From contig CAMAXB010000023.1 of NCBI GenBank assembly GCA_945862035.1, positions 1 to 18,407 of the forward strand: a DNA stretch of 18,407 nucleotides, read 5' to 3'. The notes under the pieces were generated by a model, which did no database searches, had not been told where the DNA came from, and saw only the letters and a list, made by a program, of their open reading frames with translations. The position numbers and the translations under genes were made by a program. Positions 14,967 through 18,407 of the stretch are shown piece after piece. Each line of letters opens with the position of its first letter. Within the stretch, counting starts at the first letter, position 1. This stretch comes from Opitutus sp. GAS368 (lineage in GTDB: Bacteria; Verrucomicrobiota; Verrucomicrobiia; Opitutales; Opitutaceae).

Positions 14967-16286
14967 TTAGTGGAGGTAGTCGTTCAGCAGGTTCTCGAGG
15001 TATTCCTGCCGGCCCGAACGGGGCTTGGGCTCGCCGAGCTTGGTCTGGACCAGTCGGTCGAGTTCCTTGAACCCGATCTTCCGCTTGGCGATGTCCCGGC
15101 CAAAACCGTCGTCATAGCTGGCGTAGCGGTCCGCGACAAAGCGGGTGAGCTTGCCGTCCGCGATAATCCGTCGCGCGACCTTGAAGGCGAGGGCGTAGGC
15201 ATCCATCCCGCCAATGTGGGCGTGGAAGAGATCCTCGATGTCCACCGAGGCGCGGCGCAGCTTGGCATCGAAGTTGAGGCCCCCGCGACCGAGGCCGCCC
15301 GCCTTGAGGATCGAGACCATGGCCAGCGTGAGCTCCTTCACGTCCGTGTTGAACTGATCGGTGTCCCAGCCGAGCAGCGGATCGCCGGTATTCGCATCGA
15401 TCGAGCCCAGCATGCCGGCCGCGGCCGCGACCTCGATCTCGTGCGAGAAGGAGTGCCCGGCGAGAGTGGCGTGGTTGGTCTCAATGTTGAACTTCAGGTG
15501 CTTGGCCAGCCCGTGTGTGCGCAGGAAGGCGATGCCCGACGCCACGTCGAAATCATACTGGTGCTTGGTGGGCTCCTTTGGCTTGGGCTCGATCAGAAAC
15601 TGGCCGTCGAAGCCAATCGCCTTGGCATAGTCGACCGCCATGTGAAGGAATGCCGCCAGATGGGCCTGCTCGCGCTTGAGATCGGTGTTGAGGAGGGTCT
15701 CGTAGCCCTCGCGGCCGCCCCAGAACACGTAGTTCTCGCCCCCGAGCTCCTGCGTGACCTCGAGCGCCTTCTTCACCTGCGCCGCCGCGTAGGCAAACAC
15801 GTGTGCGTCCGGATTGGTCGCGGCGCCGTTCATGTAGCGGGGATTCGAAAAGAGATTGGCCGTGCCCCAGAGGAGCTTGATGCCGGTCGCCTGCTGCAGC
15901 GCCTTGGCATGCGCCACGATCTGGTCGAGATTGCGGTTCGACTCCGCCAGCGTCCGTCCCTCGGGTGCGATGTCGCGGTCGTGGAAACACCAGAACGGGA
16001 CGCGGATCTTCTGGAAGAACTCGAAGGCCGCATCGAGGCGCTTCTTCGCGACCGAGAGCGCGTCCCGCCCCTCCTCCCATGGCCGGCGGATCGTGCCGGG
16101 GCCAAACGGATCTCCGCCGGTCCCGCGGAACGCGTGCCAATAGGCCACGGAAAAGCGCAGGTGCTCGGATAGCGGGCGGCCGTCGACGACCTCGTCGGGG
16201 TTGTAGTGCCGGAAGGCGAGGGGATTGGCGGTGCCGGTGCCCTCAAAGGCGATCTTGGGCACGGGAATCTGGGAACGGGTCTTCAT
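14967..16286 (-). CDS. xylA: Xylose isomerase
   Basis: Converts D-xylose to D-xylulose in the cytoplasm (also glucose to fructose). 439 residues match the longer class II enzymes. Motifs in order: FWCFHDRD (98-105) with catalytic His102 and Asp105, WGGREGYETLLNTDL (189-203), FLIEPKPKEPTKHQYDFD (230-247) with metal ligand Glu233 and Lys235, IETNHATLAGHSFSHE (268-283) with Glu269 and His272, GSIDANTGDPLLGWDTDQFNTD (294-315) with Asp297, Asp308 and Asp310, and GLNFDAKLRR with Asp340. All known active-site residues are present. It is the first gene of the minus-strand operon and is divergent from an AraC-family regulator. No xylulokinase gene is in the window. ATG 16286 is preceded by CCACCCC rather than a Shine-Dalgarno sequence. 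Confidence 0.97.
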   Translation of the reverse strand: MKTRSQIPVPKIAFEGTGTANPLAFRHYNPDEVVDGRPLSEHLRFSVAYWHAFRGTGGDPFGPGTIRRPWEEGRDALSVAKKRLDAAFEFFQKIRVPFWCFHDRDIAPEGRTLAESNRNLDQIVAHAKALQQATGIKLLWGTANLFSNPRYMNGAATNPDAHVFAYAAAQVKKALEVTQELGGENYVFWGGREGYETLLNTDLKREQAHLAAFLHMAVDYAKAIGFDGQFLIEPKPKEPTKHQYDFDVASGIAFLRTHGLAKHLKFNIETNHATLAGHSFSHEIEVAAAAGMLGSIDANTGDPLLGWDTDQFNTDVKELTLAMVSILKAGGLGRGGLNFDAKLRRASVDIEDLFHAHIGGMDAYALAFKVARRIIADGKLTRFVADRYASYDDGFGRDIAKRKIGFKELDRLVQTKLGEPKPRSGRQEYLENLLNDYLH

Positions 16287-16316
16287 GGGGTGGATGGAAG
16301 GCGGGACGGATCAGTG

Positions 16317-16331
16317 GCCATCGGGGATGGC
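16317..16331. promoter_or_regulatory. Hairpin or operator in the xylA leader
   Basis: GCCATC-ggg-GATGGC is a perfect 6-bp inverted repeat 30 bp upstream of the xylA ATG. It would sit in the xylA 5' leader or act as a DNA site for a dimeric regulator. Inverted rather than direct symmetry is not typical of AraC-family operators. Confidence 0.35.
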
Positions 16332-16370
16332 GGGGGAGCGCGAGTATGCCTGTTTAAGGGCCGGCTGGCT

Positions 16371-16407
16371 AGGGTTCCCGTCTCGACTTCTATGTCAATT
16401 GTGTCAG
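16371..16407 (-). promoter_or_regulatory. Candidate xylA promoter region
   Basis: On the minus strand a perfect TTGACA (plus-strand 16393-16398) is followed 16-18 bp later only by CCCTAG-like sequence, a weak -10. A good -35 with a poor -10 suits an activator-dependent promoter. The site overlaps CAATTG and a direct repeat of TGTCA on the plus strand (16393-16397 and 16402-16406), a possible regulator half-site pair. The neighbouring AraC gene starts only 14 bp beyond. Confidence 0.4.
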
Positions 16408-16420
16408 CCGTATCCGCTGC

Positions 16421-17347
16421 ATGGCAAACCGGGACTCCCCGCGCCTCGGCGTACGCGAGCGAATTCCGCTTCGTGGCGGCCATTCGTTTCGGCTGCTGCG
16501 CTGGGACGAAAGTCTCAGCGAGGTCCAGGTGGTGCTTTCGCCGTGGAGCCGGCTGCGGATCAAAGGGGAGGGCGCCCACTGGCACTACCACCAGGCGCTT
16601 GAGCTGATCGTCTTCGAGTCGGGTCGGGGCACGCGCTTCGTCGGCGACCACATCGCGGCTTTCGAGGCGGGAGACGTCGTCCTGCTGGGATCCAACGTGC
16701 CCCACACATGGCAGACGCAGGGCGCGACGTCCGGCTGGGCGGTGCAATGGCTCTTTCCGCCCGAGCATCCTTTCTGGGCCTTTCCTGAGACGCAGGGACT
16801 TGCCGCCCATTTTGCCGAGGCGGGGCGCGGCATCCGTTTCCGCGGGGCCGCCGCCGCGCGCATTGCCCAATTGTTTCCGCCCATGGCCGGCGCGGCGGCG
16901 CCAGGCCGGCTGGGCGCGCTGCTGCAAATGCTCGCGATCACGGCGGGAGCAACCATCCGCGAACGCGAGTTTCTCTCCAGCCGCCGGCTTTCGCCTTCAG
17001 CGGAGAGCGGTCATCAGGATGCCGTGCGGGTGGCGGTCCGGTTTCTCCTCGCGAATTTCCGGGAGCCCATCCGCCTCGACCAGTTGCTCGCCGCCACGGG
17101 TCTGAGCAAGTCGACCTTCTCCCGCCGCTTCCACCGACACGCTGGACGGACCGTGAGCGAATTTCTCCAGGAGGTGCGGCTTGAGGCCGCCTGCCGCGAT
17201 CTCGTCAGCACGTTGCGGCCGATCGCTGAAATCGCCCACGCCAGCGGATTTTCCGAGATCTCCTTTTTTAACCGCCTGTTTCAGCGCGCCCGCGGCTGCA
17301 CGCCGAGCGCCTTCCGTCGACGAACCGCCCGACGCGTCTGCATTTAG
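16421..17347 (+). CDS. AraC-family regulator with cupin sensor, likely controls xylA operon
   Basis: 308 residues. The N-terminal cupin (about 35-110) has HWHYHQALELI (53-63), GDVVLLGSNVPHTWQ (84-98) and the Gly-rich turn between them, as in sugar-sensing AraC regulators. The C-terminal part (about 200-300) carries the two helix-turn-helix motifs: IRLDQLLAATGLSKSTFSRRF and IAEIAHASGFSEISFFNRLFQR, followed by CTPSAFRR, the usual family ending (tPxxyRR). The gene is divergent from xylA across a 134-bp gap, so it probably responds to a sugar and activates or represses the xylA operon. Its stop overlaps the stop of the convergent glycosyltransferase by 4 bp. ATG 16421 is the first start in frame and has no Shine-Dalgarno sequence. 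Confidence 0.93.
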   Translation: MANRDSPRLGVRERIPLRGGHSFRLLRWDESLSEVQVVLSPWSRLRIKGEGAHWHYHQALELIVFESGRGTRFVGDHIAAFEAGDVVLLGSNVPHTWQTQGATSGWAVQWLFPPEHPFWAFPETQGLAAHFAEAGRGIRFRGAAAARIAQLFPPMAGAAAPGRLGALLQMLAITAGATIREREFLSSRRLSPSAESGHQDAVRVAVRFLLANFREPIRLDQLLAATGLSKSTFSRRFHRHAGRTVSEFLQEVRLEAACRDLVSTLRPIAEIAHASGFSEISFFNRLFQRARGCTPSAFRRRTARRVCI

Positions 17348-18407
17348 CCCGTCGGCGCCGCAGGTTCAGCCCGCCTCCGGTGCTGCTCGGCCACAAAGTT
17401 TTCGAGGAGGGTCACGGCCCGAGCCGGCCCGTCCTCCCGCTGGAGCTGCCGCCGCACCTCGGCTGCGCGCCGGGCTGCGCGCTGATCCGCTTCCAGCCGA
17501 TCCAGCGCCCCGGCAAGGCGCTCGGGCCACCGGCGGCGGGACAGCCGAAAACCGCAGCCGAGTCGCTCGATCTCGCGACCGAAGAAGGCCTGATCCGCAA
17601 TGTGGGGAACGATGATCTGCGGCACGCCCGCGTGGAGCGCGCTGGCCGTCGTGCCCGCGCCGCCGTGGTGGATCACGACACTCGCATGCGCGAACAGCTG
17701 GTCATGGGAAACCTTGCCCACCACCTGGATCTGCGGGTGGCCGGCGGGCACCTCGAACCGCGTCCAGCCGTGCTGCAGGATGATTCGGCGGTCCCGCGGC
17801 CAAGCCTCGAGGAAACGGCGAAGGGTGGCCGTGGGATCATGGTCGACCATGCTGCCAAAGGTCAGCACCGGCACCCGGTCCCCACCCGTGAAGGTCTGGA
17901 GCTCCGCGTCAATGGCGGGCTCGACGGCCGACTGCCAGCGGCAGTAGCCGCTGAAATGAAAGCGGGGATCCAGCCCGGCGCCGGCCGGACGCATCAAAGA
18001 CTCGGATACACCGACCAGCACGCAATCGGCGGGCGTCGAAAAGAATCCGCGCGCCCCCGGCAATCCGGCGGCGCGCAGCGGCCCGGCGATTGCCCGGTTC
18101 ACCAGCGCGTCGGCCACCCGGTCGGCGGTCCGCCAGAGCCAGCGATTCCATGTGCGGCGGACGTTCGGTCCCAGCCAGGCGGGCGAGGGCATCCGCTCCG
18201 GCGGATAATCCGGCGAGGGCACGACGTGGTGGGCAAAGGCGAAGGTGGCGAAGGGCACGCCCTGGCGGTCGGCTACACCCCGGTTGAGCGGAAACAGGTA
18301 GCTGGAAACGAGAAGATCGGCCGCCGCGACGGCGCGCTCGAGAATGGCGGCGGTTTCCGGGAGATGCTGGCCGAAGGCGCGGTACAGCTCAAGCAGCTGC
18401 CCCAGCG
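17344..18407 (-). CDS. GT1-family glycosyltransferase, C-terminal part (5' end outside window)
   Basis: The frame stays open to the window edge, giving 353 residues without a start, so the N-terminal acceptor-binding part is cut off. Visible family features are ADLLVSSYLFPL in the N-terminal domain, VPVLTFGSMVDH near the domain junction, IQVVGKVSHDQLFAHASVVIHHGGAGTT (HHGG about 246-249), and GVPQIIVPHIADQAFFG (DQ about 271-272). The HHGGAGTT...P...DQ pattern is the UDP-sugar-binding signature of UGT-like glycosyltransferases, including sterol glucosyltransferases and the macrolide or rhamnolipid type. DQxFFG/W is seen in the sterol-glucosyltransferase branch, but the acceptor cannot be deduced. 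It converges with the AraC gene and is probably unrelated to the xylA operon. Confidence 0.9.
   Translation of the reverse strand, partial: LGQLLELYRAFGQHLPETAAILERAVAAADLLVSSYLFPLNRGVADRQGVPFATFAFAHHVVPSPDYPPERMPSPAWLGPNVRRTWNRWLWRTADRVADALVNRAIAGPLRAAGLPGARGFFSTPADCVLVGVSESLMRPAGAGLDPRFHFSGYCRWQSAVEPAIDAELQTFTGGDRVPVLTFGSMVDHDPTATLRRFLEAWPRDRRIILQHGWTRFEVPAGHPQIQVVGKVSHDQLFAHASVVIHHGGAGTTASALHAGVPQIIVPHIADQAFFGREIERLGCGFRLSRRRWPERLAGALDRLEADQRAARRAAEVRRQLQREDGPARAVTLLENFVAEQHRRRAEPAAPTG

Noticed and set aside
14970..16172. A 400-codon plus-strand frame opposite xylA
   Set aside because: xylA on the minus strand has all catalytic motifs; the plus frame has no domain and is Val/Leu/Arg-rich as expected for an antisense frame.

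Overview
The window is high-GC bacterial DNA. Its content points to Verrucomicrobiota, most likely the Opitutaceae. The clues are a Planctomycete/Verrucomicrobium-type heme protein (beta-propeller, HEAT repeats, CxxCH domain), a DUF1080 protein, a stand-alone pseudopilin cluster, and the absence of Shine-Dalgarno sequences in front of nearly every gene. The taxonomic call is inference; no rRNA is present.

Layout. (1) 1-1116 is the 3' part of an acetyl-CoA synthetase gene. (2) 1185-6100 holds six tightly overlapping pseudopilin-type genes in the order G-like, G-like, H-like, I-like, J-like, K-like. They would build the shaft and tip of a type II secretion-like pseudopilus, but no ATPase, platform or secretin gene is in view. 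(3) 6216-6616 is a broken GH42 beta-galactosidase remnant, with a one-base frameshift and most of the catalytic domain missing. It converges on an intact LacI-family regulator (6613-7698, minus). (4) 7846-9515 (minus) is a HipB/HipA-type toxin-antitoxin operon with an AT-rich promoter island upstream. (5) About 430 bp without a convincing gene follows, then a tRNA with a CAT anticodon (10092-10166).

(6) 16286-10236 (minus) looks like one operon: xylA (xylose isomerase), a Tat-exported TIM-barrel sugar isomerase/epimerase, a secreted propeller-HEAT-cytochrome c protein, and a secreted DUF1080 (3-keto-glycoside hydrolase family) protein. It ends in a strong intrinsic terminator at 10184-10207. 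An AraC-family cupin regulator (16421-17347) is divergently transcribed and is the obvious candidate regulator. (7) The window ends in a GT1-family glycosyltransferase (17344 to the edge, minus), converging on the AraC gene with a 4-bp overlap.

How the parts may work together. The most interesting unit is the xylA operon. Three of its four products carry export signals. Their families suggest a periplasmic route in which a heme-linked dehydrogenase oxidises a sugar or glycoside, a DUF1080 enzyme cleaves the keto-glycoside, and an exported isomerase reshapes the keto-sugar. Cytoplasmic xylose isomerase would then handle released pentose. This is a hypothesis drawn from gene content, not a demonstrated pathway. 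The pseudopilin cluster and the HipBA module are separate units.
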